A stretch of DNA of 6,761 bases from Deltaproteobacteria bacterium (GCA_030671095.1 DAOVAK010000151.1:1-6761), one strand, 5' to 3'; counted from the stretch's first letter, positions 1 to 6,448 are shown. Notes: generated from the letters alone by a model not told the origin. A program made the numbers and translations.

Positions 1-600
1 GCAGGGAAGGAGTACGTGGAGCCGGTCTTCAATGTAAAGCGCATCCTGCACAGAAACAACCCGATCTTCTGGGTCACCACCACGGGTCAGCCCATAAATG
101 ATATCCATATGCTCGGGGCACTTCAGATTTCCGCTTCCATCTGGTCTGATCTTAATGACATGAGAATCCCCGGTATACAATCGGTGTACTCCTTGCCAGA
201 GGGCTGTGGACGCCTGACGGTTGTCGTCTCTGTGAAACAGAGATACCCCGGCCACTCTACTCAGGTAGGGCACGCAATAGCAGGATCAACGAGTGGCCAC
301 TATCGACTCAAAAATATTATCATTGTGGATGATGATATTCCCGCCGATGACATACAGCAGGTCCTATGGGCAATAAGCACAAGGCTTGAAGCAAAAAGGG
401 GCGTTCACGTTCTTCATGAAACGCGGGGCGGTCCTCTCGACCCTGCGGTATATATTACCGAGCGGGATGTGGGCTCGAAGCTCATATTGGACGCCACGAT
501 TCCCTTTCACTGGGACAGGAAGCCTCTATTAACGCGTATGGATGAAGAGACGCTTGAGAAGGTGAAAAAGCGCTGGGCAGAGTATGGTTTTGAAGATTAG
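1..600 (+). CDS. UbiD-family prFMN-dependent decarboxylase, C-terminal part (5' end outside window)
   Basis: The frame is open from base 1 (AGKEYVEPVF...) to TAG at 598-600, so the GTG at 16 is an internal codon and the gene is truncated by the window edge; 199 residues remain of a family usually near 450-500. UbiD enzymes are cytoplasmic (de)carboxylases using prenylated FMN. Visible family features are the stretch YVEPVFNVKRILHRNNPIFW at the left edge, the segment GRLTVVVSVKQRYPGHSTQV, the acidic IVDDDIPADD block followed by VLWAISTR, and the C-terminal GSKLILDATIPFHW and RWAEYGF. The Arg/Glu active-site residues known for the family lie upstream of this fragment and cannot be checked. It converges on the minus-strand operon, with 82 nt between the stops. 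Relatives act on phenolic and aromatic acids and on aromatic acyl-CoAs such as phthaloyl-CoA. The context makes an aromatic-degradation role plausible, but the substrate is unknown. Family assignment is secure. Confidence 0.9.
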   Translation, partial: AGKEYVEPVFNVKRILHRNNPIFWVTTTGQPINDIHMLGALQISASIWSDLNDMRIPGIQSVYSLPEGCGRLTVVVSVKQRYPGHSTQVGHAIAGSTSGHYRLKNIIIVDDDIPADDIQQVLWAISTRLEAKRGVHVLHETRGGPLDPAVYITERDVGSKLILDATIPFHWDRKPLLTRMDEETLEKVKKRWAEYGFED

Positions 601-617
601 CACCTGTTCTGATTCAT

Positions 618-633
618 GATCTGTAGGCAGATC
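618..633. terminator. Small perfect hairpin in the convergent gap (possible weak bidirectional terminator)
   Basis: GATCTG and CAGATC form a perfect 6-bp stem around a TAGG loop. It lies 18 nt after the UbiD stop codon and 50 nt after the stop of the convergent acyl-CoA dehydrogenase, where a shared terminator would be expected. No T-run follows on either strand, so an intrinsic terminator is not well supported. No other hairpin of comparable quality was seen in 601-682. Confidence 0.3.
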
Positions 634-682
634 TCTGAAAAGAATCGAAGCGTTCATTACTATGGCTTAACCTATGCCGCTA

Positions 683-2203
683 TCAAAAAATATTTTCCTT
701 TTCAATCCATGAGGGGAACCACTTATAGTGCTCCAGTGGGAATGCCTTTTCCAGGCCTTCATAAGTCGCCTTTGCCAGGGCAATCCCTTTTTTGTCTCGA
801 TTGAGCTTCACAAGCCCCCTATTCTCAAGGGCAAGAAGGACCTCATCCAGCCTTTCGTCATTCACATCAAAGAACCCCTTCATGTCCTCTCTGCTCATAT
901 GAAGCCCTGGGTTAACACGGTAGTCTTCGGCCAATACACGAAGAAGACTTTCCTCATCCACCTCCTTTTTTCTTTCAGGCATTTGGCTTGCGGGCACAGG
1001 TACGCCCAAATCATCGTGGATGACTCTTCTGGGCATTCTCAGCTCCTCGGCCATCTGCTTGGTGCCCGTTCTTTGAATCACAAGCCTGCAGGCTTCCATG
1101 GTCCCCCCTGCTATGTTTTCAACCTTTGCCACCTTCATGATCGCCGCAAGGGGATAAAAAGGCGTAAGGCCGTCGCCTCCCATGACCTGAATGGCATCTA
1201 GACTGGAGGCCAGAGCCCCTTCGCAGTTGTAAACTTTGGCAATATTGGACTCCAAAGTAATATCCCAACCCAAGTCCCAAAGATGTGCGGTATAGTATGT
1301 TATCAATCTCGCGATTTTCAGCCTGATGATGAGGTCAGCAATCTTGAATTGGTTATTGACGAAAGCTATTGTGGGTCTCCCAAACTGTACCCTCCTCTGC
1401 GCGTAGGGAACCACGTTCCTGAGAAGTTCGCGCTGCCATCCTACGGTCTGGGCGGATATCAAAGTTCTCTCAAAATTGAGACCTGCAATCATCACCTGCC
1501 AGCCGTCCCCTTCATCTCCGATCCTATTGGCTGCGGGAATTGGGACGTTATGAAAATCCAGGGCCCCGTTCTGTATGTTCTCAAAGCCGATGATCTCGTT
1601 GATTTTCTCCACCGTAAATCCAGGAGCACCTTTTTCAACGATGAATCCGGTGAGATGGCGATACCTTTTTCTGTCCTCGGGGTTCTCGCTCGTGCGCGCA
1701 TAAACCATGTATCGGTTTGCCACTCCTGCGGAAACAATGTAACGCTTCTTTCCATTCAGCACATACGTATCCCCCTCCCGCTTTGCGCTGAGTTCCATGG
1801 CAGCAGCATCTGTCCCGGCAAAAGGCTCGGTGATCACGATGGCACCGATTTCTCCTCTGGCGATCTGCGGGAGAAAGCGCTTTTTCTGCTCTTCGGTGCC
1901 GAACTCGATAATCTGTCGCAGACCTCCCAGCATATTGCCAACAAAGACCCGACCCGGCCCGGGCATCCTGTTCAGACCTTCCGCTGCAATACAAGCCCCC
2001 GTGGCCCCTAGGCCCAATCCGCCATACGCCGCAGGGACTCCTGCGCCGGTGAGGCCCTCATCTGCAATCCTGTCAAAGATATCGCGCGGGAATTCTCTCT
2101 TCCACCTCGACGCTTCATCCCGCGGCATCATTTCCTCCACAAACGCGTTAATCCTTTTTTCAAACGCCTTGTGTTCATCTGTCCACCAGGGGTAATGGTC
2201 CAC
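683..2203 (-). CDS. Acyl-CoA dehydrogenase with C-terminal winged-helix-like extension
   Basis: FAD flavoprotein predicted to introduce an alpha,beta double bond into an acyl-CoA and pass electrons to ETF. The N-terminal helical domain spans about 1-120. The middle beta domain begins with ITEPFAGTDAAAMELSAK (124-141), the flavin/substrate loop. The C-terminal helical domain (about 235-385) contains YAQRRVQFGRP and QVMGGDGLTPFYPL. The usual catalytic Glu before Gly-Thr is replaced by Gly366 (IAGGT, 364-368). Glu245 in GLNFERTL sits where isovaleryl-CoA dehydrogenase carries its base. The common RDAK motif reads KVAK (357-360). At 506 aa it is about 120 longer than typical family members. Residues about 417-490 look like a winged helix: SREDMKGFF, NDERLDEVLLALENRGL, then VKLNRDKKGIALAKATYEGL. 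The start is GTG, seven nt after AGGAGG; the nearer ATG is out of frame. It ends in tandem TGA TAG stops. It is the last gene of the minus-strand set, and its substrate is unknown. Confidence 0.93.
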   Translation of the reverse strand: MDHYPWWTDEHKAFEKRINAFVEEMMPRDEASRWKREFPRDIFDRIADEGLTGAGVPAAYGGLGLGATGACIAAEGLNRMPGPGRVFVGNMLGGLRQIIEFGTEEQKKRFLPQIARGEIGAIVITEPFAGTDAAAMELSAKREGDTYVLNGKKRYIVSAGVANRYMVYARTSENPEDRKRYRHLTGFIVEKGAPGFTVEKINEIIGFENIQNGALDFHNVPIPAANRIGDEGDGWQVMIAGLNFERTLISAQTVGWQRELLRNVVPYAQRRVQFGRPTIAFVNNQFKIADLIIRLKIARLITYYTAHLWDLGWDITLESNIAKVYNCEGALASSLDAIQVMGGDGLTPFYPLAAIMKVAKVENIAGGTMEACRLVIQRTGTKQMAEELRMPRRVIHDDLGVPVPASQMPERKKEVDEESLLRVLAEDYRVNPGLHMSREDMKGFFDVNDERLDEVLLALENRGLVKLNRDKKGIALAKATYEGLEKAFPLEHYKWFPSWIEKENIF

Positions 2204-2210
2204 GGCATGT

Positions 2211-2216
2211 CCTCCT
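2211..2216 (-). promoter_or_regulatory. Ribosome binding site that fixes the GTG start of the acyl-CoA dehydrogenase
   Basis: AGGAGG on the minus strand, inside AAAAGGAGG (2219-2211), lies 7 nt before GTG at 2203. An ATG at 2208-2206 is only 2 nt from the site and is in another frame, so the GTG start is preferred. Confidence 0.8.
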
Positions 2217-2240
2217 TTTGCTAAAATATGCCAAAATGCT

Positions 2241-2297
2241 CCGTCCTTGAGGGCGGGCCCTGTTGAGTTTCCCTGAGGGAGCCCTATTCAACAGGGC
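2241..2297. other. Two abutting hairpins between the molybdopterin subunit and acyl-CoA dehydrogenase genes
   Basis: A perfect 10-bp inverted repeat, GCCCTGTTGA (2257-2266) and TCAACAGGGC (2288-2297), encloses a 21-nt loop. The loop itself holds a small TCCC-TGA-GGGA hairpin (2270-2280). Directly adjoining at 2241-2256 is CCGTCC-TTGA-GGGCGG, a 6-bp stem with one T-G wobble when read on the plus strand and a C-A mismatch on the minus strand. On the minus strand the structures follow the molybdopterin gene stop (2327) by 29 nt and precede the acyl-CoA dehydrogenase start by 37 nt. Only short T-runs follow, so this may be a partial terminator, a processing or stabilising site, or an operon-internal attenuator. 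No known riboswitch class is recognised. Confidence 0.5.
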
Positions 2298-2326
2298 AGG
2301 GATGAAATGGGCCATGGCTGATGAGG

Positions 2327-4612
2327 TTATTTCTTTTTTTCTTTGAGGGCCATGACGATTTTTTCGGGCGTAATGGGCTGTTCCTTAAACCATATTCCGG
2401 TTGCGTGATGGATGGCGCTGACAATGGATGGCGGTGCACTCACGATAGCGCCTTCGGACGCCTCTTTTGCGCCGTAAGGGCCGAGGCGGTCGTCCGTGAT
2501 GATGTCAATCACCTTGATTTTCGGTACGTCCACAGAAAGGGGCATCTTGTAATCCGCTAAATTGGGATTAAGCGTCTTTCCATGATCCATCACAAACTTT
2601 TCATACAGGGTCTGTCCCAAACCTTGAATGGCCGCGCCCTGGTTTTGGGCCTCAACATTAATGGGGTTAAGGGGCTTGCCGCAATCGTGCGCAATGATCA
2701 TTTCCGTGCACGTGACGAATCCAGTCTCCATGTCCATCTCCACTTCGGACAGCTGAGAGGTGAAACTGTATGACGTCCCGGCATTCCCCACACCTTTATC
2801 AAAATCCAGGGCCTCTATTCCGTAATCCGAATATCCCTTACCCACGATGACGGCCCCGGAACCCGAATAACAGGCGATCTGCGCCAACTTCCGGAAAGGT
2901 ATGGACCTCTCAGGGCTCCCTTTGACATAAACCTGATGATCTTTAAAGATGATATCTTCAGGATTGGCCTCCCACTTCTCGGCCGCGAATCTGGACAACT
3001 GTTCTCTCACATCTTGGGCTGCCTTTTGGGCTGCTTCCCCGGCCAAAACGGTTACCCGGCTACCATAACTGCCCGCATCACATGGCGTTAGGGCCGTATC
3101 GACTCTTTTAATATCTATGTCTTCCACGCTTAGCCCCAACTCTTCCGCAATGATTTGGACCAGAACCGTATCGGATCCCTGGCCCGCATCTGTGGCACCC
3201 GTTAAATAATCGATGCTCCCATCCTCGCAAAGTCTTACAATCGCTGCGCAGGACTGATGGCCACGTTGCCTGGCTCCCCCCAGATAGGCCGTGCCTGAAA
3301 TTCCAACGCCATGGGATATATACTCATCAGCCACTTTCCTCTTATCCCTCTCTTTCCAGTTGGAAGTCTTGGCAAGGGTCTTGAGACCCTCGCTAAGGCC
3401 GCATGACTGGACCGTGACCTTGTTCACCGTTTCATGGGGGGCAGTGATGGCATTTTTCAGCCTCACGGCCACCGGATCGATACCCAGCTCCTCGGCCATC
3501 ATTTCCATCTGGATTTCTGCTGCAAACCGGGTATGGGTCACCCCATGTCCCCTCATCGCGGCTCCAATGGGATTATTCGTGAATATTCGATAGGCGTCGT
3601 GCTTAAAATTGGGCAGCTTATAGGGCAGGGTACTCATGCAGCCGGTCAGATACATGGTCAATGGACCAATCGTGGTGTAAGCTCCGCCATCGGCGATCAC
3701 CCGGCTGTGCATCGCTGTGATGGTGCCGTTCTTCTTCATGCCCATTTTATTATGGATAATCATATTGTGACGCCTACGACAGGTCATCAGTACCTCTTCC
3801 ATGTTGTAAACAAACTTCACCGGCTTGCCGGTCATTTTGGATAACAGCACCGAACAGAAATCCCCAGGCACCGAATCGTTCTTCGTGCCGCCGAATCCGC
3901 CGCCGACAAAGGGCTGGATCACTCTCACCCTGTTGAGGGGCACCCGGAAGCAGGCGGCCAGGTGTCGGTATAGAAAGTAAGGGCTTTGCTTGGCCGCCCA
4001 GATGGTAATGCCGGATGAGTCGTACAAAGCAACAGCCGCGGGGGGCTCCAGATAACCCGTGATAACTCTGCCCGTCTCAAAGCGGTCCTCATGAACAAGG
4101 TCCGCCTCGCGGAATCCCTTTTCCACGTCTCCCAAGTCCATATGGAATTCCCAGCTCAAGTTGTTCTCCACATAGTCATGGACCTGAGGCGCCTCCTCTT
4201 TCATCGCCTCTTCAGGATCAAAGACCCCGGGCAGTTCTTCGTACTCCACCTTGATTAGCTCTGTGGCCTCCTCAGCGGTATCTTCATCAACTGCGGCCAC
4301 GGCGGCAACGGCCTCGGCCAGGTACCGCACCTTATCAACCGCCAAGGGGGGTTCATCCCGGGTTTTGGGCATCCATCCCCAGGTCCATCCTCCGAAATCT
4401 TTTCCCGTACAAACGGCTTTCAAACCGGGAAGCCTTTCGGCCCGGCTGGTATCCACGTTCAATATTTTGGCATGGGCATAGGGACTCCTCAGAATCTTGC
4501 ACCACAGCATGCCGGGCAATTCAAAATCGGCCGCATATCTAGCTTCACCCGTCACCTTAACTCTACCATCGATTCGTGGAATTCTTTTTCCTATAACAGA
4601 ATATTCCTCCAT
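2327..4612 (-). CDS. Molybdopterin-binding catalytic subunit, xanthine dehydrogenase / 4-hydroxybenzoyl-CoA reductase family
   Basis: Large subunit (761 aa, normal family length) of a cytoplasmic three-subunit molybdenum hydroxylase; it carries the Mo-molybdopterin cytosine dinucleotide cofactor. The N-terminal aldehyde oxidase/xanthine dehydrogenase a/b hammerhead-type domain covers about 17-130 (RVKVTGEARYAADFELPG, ILRSPYAHAKI). The cofactor-binding domain follows, with PFVGGGFGGTKN (234-245), AAMRGHG (351-357), DAGQGSD (475-481), DAGSYGSR (512-519) and AAIQGLGQTLYE (660-671). The presumed catalytic Glu is Glu720 in GPYGAKEASEG (711-721), where Ser719 occupies the position often held by Gly. 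The GAKE pattern resembles 4-hydroxybenzoyl-CoA reductase-type rather than CO-dehydrogenase or classical xanthine dehydrogenase members (from memory, not a search). The ATG lies 2 nt after the 2Fe-2S gene stop. The Lys-rich C-terminus ends in TAA. Hydroxylation versus reductive dehydroxylation, and the substrate, cannot be told from sequence. Confidence 0.94.
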   Translation of the reverse strand: MEEYSVIGKRIPRIDGRVKVTGEARYAADFELPGMLWCKILRSPYAHAKILNVDTSRAERLPGLKAVCTGKDFGGWTWGWMPKTRDEPPLAVDKVRYLAEAVAAVAAVDEDTAEEATELIKVEYEELPGVFDPEEAMKEEAPQVHDYVENNLSWEFHMDLGDVEKGFREADLVHEDRFETGRVITGYLEPPAAVALYDSSGITIWAAKQSPYFLYRHLAACFRVPLNRVRVIQPFVGGGFGGTKNDSVPGDFCSVLLSKMTGKPVKFVYNMEEVLMTCRRRHNMIIHNKMGMKKNGTITAMHSRVIADGGAYTTIGPLTMYLTGCMSTLPYKLPNFKHDAYRIFTNNPIGAAMRGHGVTHTRFAAEIQMEMMAEELGIDPVAVRLKNAITAPHETVNKVTVQSCGLSEGLKTLAKTSNWKERDKRKVADEYISHGVGISGTAYLGGARQRGHQSCAAIVRLCEDGSIDYLTGATDAGQGSDTVLVQIIAEELGLSVEDIDIKRVDTALTPCDAGSYGSRVTVLAGEAAQKAAQDVREQLSRFAAEKWEANPEDIIFKDHQVYVKGSPERSIPFRKLAQIACYSGSGAVIVGKGYSDYGIEALDFDKGVGNAGTSYSFTSQLSEVEMDMETGFVTCTEMIIAHDCGKPLNPINVEAQNQGAAIQGLGQTLYEKFVMDHGKTLNPNLADYKMPLSVDVPKIKVIDIITDDRLGPYGAKEASEGAIVSAPPSIVSAIHHATGIWFKEQPITPEKIVMALKEKKK

Positions 4613-4614
4613 CC

Positions 4615-5094
4615 CTATTCACCCCCTTTCATGGCCTCGGCTGCAGCGCTGATAGACTCAATGATTTTTGTGTAGCCGGTGCACCGGCAGAAGTTGCCCG
4701 CGATCCCCTCTCTAATCTCTTCTTCGCTGGGATTTGGATTCTTATCCAAAAGGGCCTTAGCCGATATGATCATGCCCGGGGTACAAAAACCACATTGCAT
4801 TCCCGCTTGTTCGACAAATGCATCCTGGATGGGATGAAGGTTGTCTCCATCAACAAGTCCTTCAATGGTGATTATTTCCTGATTGTCCGCCTCAAGGGCC
4901 GGGACCAGACAGCTATTAACCGTCTTGCCCCCCATGATCACTGTGCAGGAACCACATTCTCCTTGACCGCAACCCTCCTTGGTCCCCGTAAAACTTAGAT
5001 CCTCTCTGATCAGCTCAAGCAGAGTCCTCCAGGGTTTGACGCTCAACGCATAGGGTTTTCCGTTCAGGGTGAATCTTATCTCTTTCATTTTCAT
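4615..5094 (-). CDS. 2x[2Fe-2S] iron-sulfur subunit of the molybdenum hydroxylase
   Basis: Small electron-transfer subunit (159 aa from the chosen start) carrying two [2Fe-2S] clusters between the Mo site and the FAD subunit. The N-terminal plant-ferredoxin-type domain has CGQGECGSC with Cys42, Cys47 and Cys50, and then Cys62 in VNSCLVP. The C-terminal four-helix domain has MQCGFCTPG with Cys101 and Cys104, and CRC with Cys136 and Cys138 (numbering from ATG 5094). All eight ligands are present, and Gln100 matches the residue that contacts the cofactor in relatives. The frame opens upstream to a TTG at 5109, but GGGAGA (5107-5102) lies 7 nt before ATG 5094, which also begins the MKMKEIRFTLNG family N-terminus; ATG 5088 is a further alternative. 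The gene follows the FAD subunit by 48 nt and precedes the molybdopterin subunit by 2 nt. Confidence 0.95.
   Translation of the reverse strand: MKMKEIRFTLNGKPYALSVKPWRTLLELIREDLSFTGTKEGCGQGECGSCTVIMGGKTVNSCLVPALEADNQEIITIEGLVDGDNLHPIQDAFVEQAGMQCGFCTPGMIISAKALLDKNPNPSEEEIREGIAGNFCRCTGYTKIIESISAAAEAMKGGE
4622..4627 (-). promoter_or_regulatory. Ribosome binding site for the molybdopterin subunit, embedded in the preceding gene
   Basis: AGGGGG on the minus strand lies 9 nt before ATG 4612. The same bases encode the last Lys-Gly-Gly of the 2Fe-2S subunit, whose stop TAG is 2 nt from the ATG. This arrangement suggests translational coupling of the two subunits. Confidence 0.65.
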
Positions 5095-5101
5095 CTCTTG
5101 A

Positions 5102-5107
5102 TCTCCC
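5102..5107 (-). promoter_or_regulatory. Ribosome binding site deciding the start of the 2Fe-2S subunit
   Basis: GGGAGA on the minus strand is 7 nt upstream of ATG 5094. It overlaps the alternative upstream TTG codon (5109-5107), which therefore cannot use it, so the shorter 159-aa protein is preferred. Confidence 0.65.
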
Positions 5108-5142
5108 AAATAAATAGATTGGAGACAAACTTTCTCAATCTC

Positions 5143-6027
5143 CTAATTGGATAAAGTGTTACTAATGGCACGCTTTACCAACACCTCTACCATCATCTTT
5201 CTGTATTCAGCCGAAGCCCGATGATCATCGATCGGCTCTGATTCTTTAGAGGCTATCTTGGCCGCTTTCATTACCGTTTCACTATGCACTTTCTCCCCTT
5301 TCAGTACATCCTCCGCCCTTTTGGCTCTCATGGGTGTGGGCGCAACCGCGCCAAGCGCTATCCTGACGTCTTGAATAAGCCCGTTATCTTGCGCACCCAC
5401 GGCTCCAACACCGACCACCGCCAGGTCCATTCTGCTTCTGGGGGAAAGTTTGATGTAAACCCCCTTGCTCTGAGGAGGCATGTCGGGAATCCGGATTTCC
5501 TTGACCAATTCGTCCGGATTTAGGGCCGTTTGATTGGGTCCTGTAAAAAAGTCCTCTATGTCAATGACGCGTTCCCCGCGGTTGCTCACACAGGATAATT
5601 TTGCCCCGAGGCAAAGGAAGGCTGGTGCTGAGTCCGCAGAGGGGACCGCATTACAGATATTGCCCACAATGGTGCCCCGGTTCTGGACCTGGGTCGAGGC
5701 AATGCTATTGGCCGCCTCGGATAAAATCCCGAATTTTTCTCTTACCTGGAGCGAATGGGCGACTGAATAGATGGTGGCCAATGCTCCGATTCGTAAGCCG
5801 TCCTTCTCGTCATATTCGATATAGTCCAAGTCAGGAATGCCTTTTAGGTCAACCAGGACCTTCGGGGTGTGTATCAATCTGGACTTTAGTCTCGGGATAA
5901 CATCTGTCCCTCCCGCATAAACCTTGACGTCTCCATTGTTGTTTTCACCTAAGAGATCTAAGGCCTCATCGATACTCTTGGGCTTAATGTAGTCGAACTT
6001 TGGCAATCGCCTGTAAAAGGTGACCAT
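5143..6027 (-). CDS. FAD-binding (medium) subunit of the molybdenum hydroxylase
   Basis: Medium subunit, 294 aa, of the CO-dehydrogenase/xanthine dehydrogenase FAD-binding family; it passes electrons between the iron-sulfur subunit and the external acceptor or donor. The first FAD motif is VYAGGTDVIPRLK (36-48), the second TIVGNICNAVPSADSAP (119-135). The N-terminal FDYIKPKSIDEALDLL and the C-terminal CO_deh_flav_C-like half from about 188 (KGVYIKLSPRSRMDLAVVGV, IALGAVAPTPMRA) complete the fold. The subunit runs directly from the second FAD motif into LGAKLSCVSNRGER with only scattered Cys (125, 139, 146). It therefore appears to lack the roughly 40-residue [4Fe-4S] insertion described for the beta subunit of Thauera 4-hydroxybenzoyl-CoA reductase. 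The ATG start has AGGAG 9 nt upstream. It lies 78 nt after the MoaD-like gene and 48 nt before the 2Fe-2S gene. Confidence 0.94.
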   Translation of the reverse strand: MVTFYRRLPKFDYIKPKSIDEALDLLGENNNGDVKVYAGGTDVIPRLKSRLIHTPKVLVDLKGIPDLDYIEYDEKDGLRIGALATIYSVAHSLQVREKFGILSEAANSIASTQVQNRGTIVGNICNAVPSADSAPAFLCLGAKLSCVSNRGERVIDIEDFFTGPNQTALNPDELVKEIRIPDMPPQSKGVYIKLSPRSRMDLAVVGVGAVGAQDNGLIQDVRIALGAVAPTPMRAKRAEDVLKGEKVHSETVMKAAKIASKESEPIDDHRASAEYRKMMVEVLVKRAISNTLSN

Positions 6028-6036
6028 CTTTTATCT

Positions 6037-6041
6037 CTCCT
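6037..6041 (-). promoter_or_regulatory. Ribosome binding site of the FAD subunit
   Basis: AGGAG within AAAGGAGAGA on the minus strand, 9 nt before ATG 6027. It is a strong, well-placed site that supports this start. Confidence 0.7.
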
Positions 6042-6105
6042 TTCCAAAAACTTGTTTGTTAACGGCGATATTTATTAACTCGCTTCTTACTGAATGGGAA
6101 ATTCT

Positions 6106-6387
6106 CTATCCTCCCCCCAGCGGCACGAGATTGACTTCTACCGAATCACCGTCTTTTAGACGCGTGTTTAGAGCACTTGGATAGAACCAAACATCTTTCC
6201 CGTTTATGCTTACCTCAATATCTCTTCGAAGATCATCGGCGTTTGCCGCAATAAAAGGAAAGTTCATCTGTTCGCCTACATGTCGCAACAGATCTCCAAT
6301 AGTGGTTATATCTGGCGGCAAAAGAAAGTTCTCCGGGTCTGAAATGCCTAATGAAAAGTTCGAAATCAGTGCTATCTTTACTCCCAT
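6106..6387 (-). CDS. MoaD/ThiS-family small sulfur-carrier protein
   Basis: Ubiquitin-fold sulfur carrier of 93 aa, a normal MoaD length. It begins MGVKIALISNFSLG, has the family-like segments DITTIGDLLRHVGEQ, DIEVSINGKDV and LKDGDSVEVNLVPLGGG, and ends exactly in Gly91-Gly92-Gly93. In this family the terminal Gly-Gly is adenylated and converted to a thiocarboxylate that donates sulfur during molybdopterin (or thiamin) synthesis. The open frame extends upstream to a potential start at 6540, giving 144 aa. However, those extra residues are an out-of-frame reading of an acyl-CoA ligase remnant, and GGAGA (6402-6398) lies 10 nt before ATG 6387, so the short form is chosen. It heads the molybdenum-hydroxylase genes, 78 nt from the FAD subunit, which suggests a dedicated role in supplying the pterin cofactor of that enzyme. 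No MoaE or activating enzyme is in the window. A role with a tungsten enzyme elsewhere is possible. Confidence 0.85.
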   Translation of the reverse strand: MGVKIALISNFSLGISDPENFLLPPDITTIGDLLRHVGEQMNFPFIAANADDLRRDIEVSINGKDVWFYPSALNTRLKDGDSVEVNLVPLGGG

Positions 6388-6397
6388 AGATATGAAA

Positions 6398-6402
6398 TCT
6401 CC
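6398..6402 (-). promoter_or_regulatory. Ribosome binding site for the short start of the MoaD-like gene
   Basis: GGAGA on the minus strand, 10 nt upstream of ATG 6387. It is the best Shine-Dalgarno-like match near the point where MoaD-type sequence begins. Confidence 0.55.
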
Positions 6403-6448
6403 AGTTTCGTTGTCCCACTTTGAGGCGGATTGTACGCCATGACCTCTT

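Noticed and set aside
616..804. Plus-strand 62-codon open frame after the UbiD gene
   Set aside because: It lacks a ribosome binding site and recognisable content, and more than half overlaps the 3' end of the acyl-CoA dehydrogenase on the other strand.
1283..2011. 242-codon plus-strand open frame opposite the acyl-CoA dehydrogenase, and other long antisense frames
   Set aside because: The translation shows no recognisable domain and is fully antisense to a clear, full-length conserved gene.
2206..2208. ATG closer to the ribosome binding site than the GTG start of the acyl-CoA dehydrogenase
   Set aside because: It lies in a different frame and only 2 nt from AGGAGG; the frame it opens is not the dehydrogenase.
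5116..5143. Inverted repeats AGATTG/CAATCT and GGAGA/TCTCC in the gap between the FAD and 2Fe-2S genes
   Set aside because: The stems are only 5-6 bp, mutually exclusive, have 13-14 nt loops and overlap the FAD-subunit stop codon; likely chance.
6378..6440. Possible 20-codon peptide starting at ATG 6440 (MAYNPPQSGTTKLEISYLWE) between the ligase remnant and the MoaD-like gene
   Set aside because: The purine-rich stretch is only about 2 nt from the ATG, the peptide resembles nothing known, and it overlaps the MoaD-like start.
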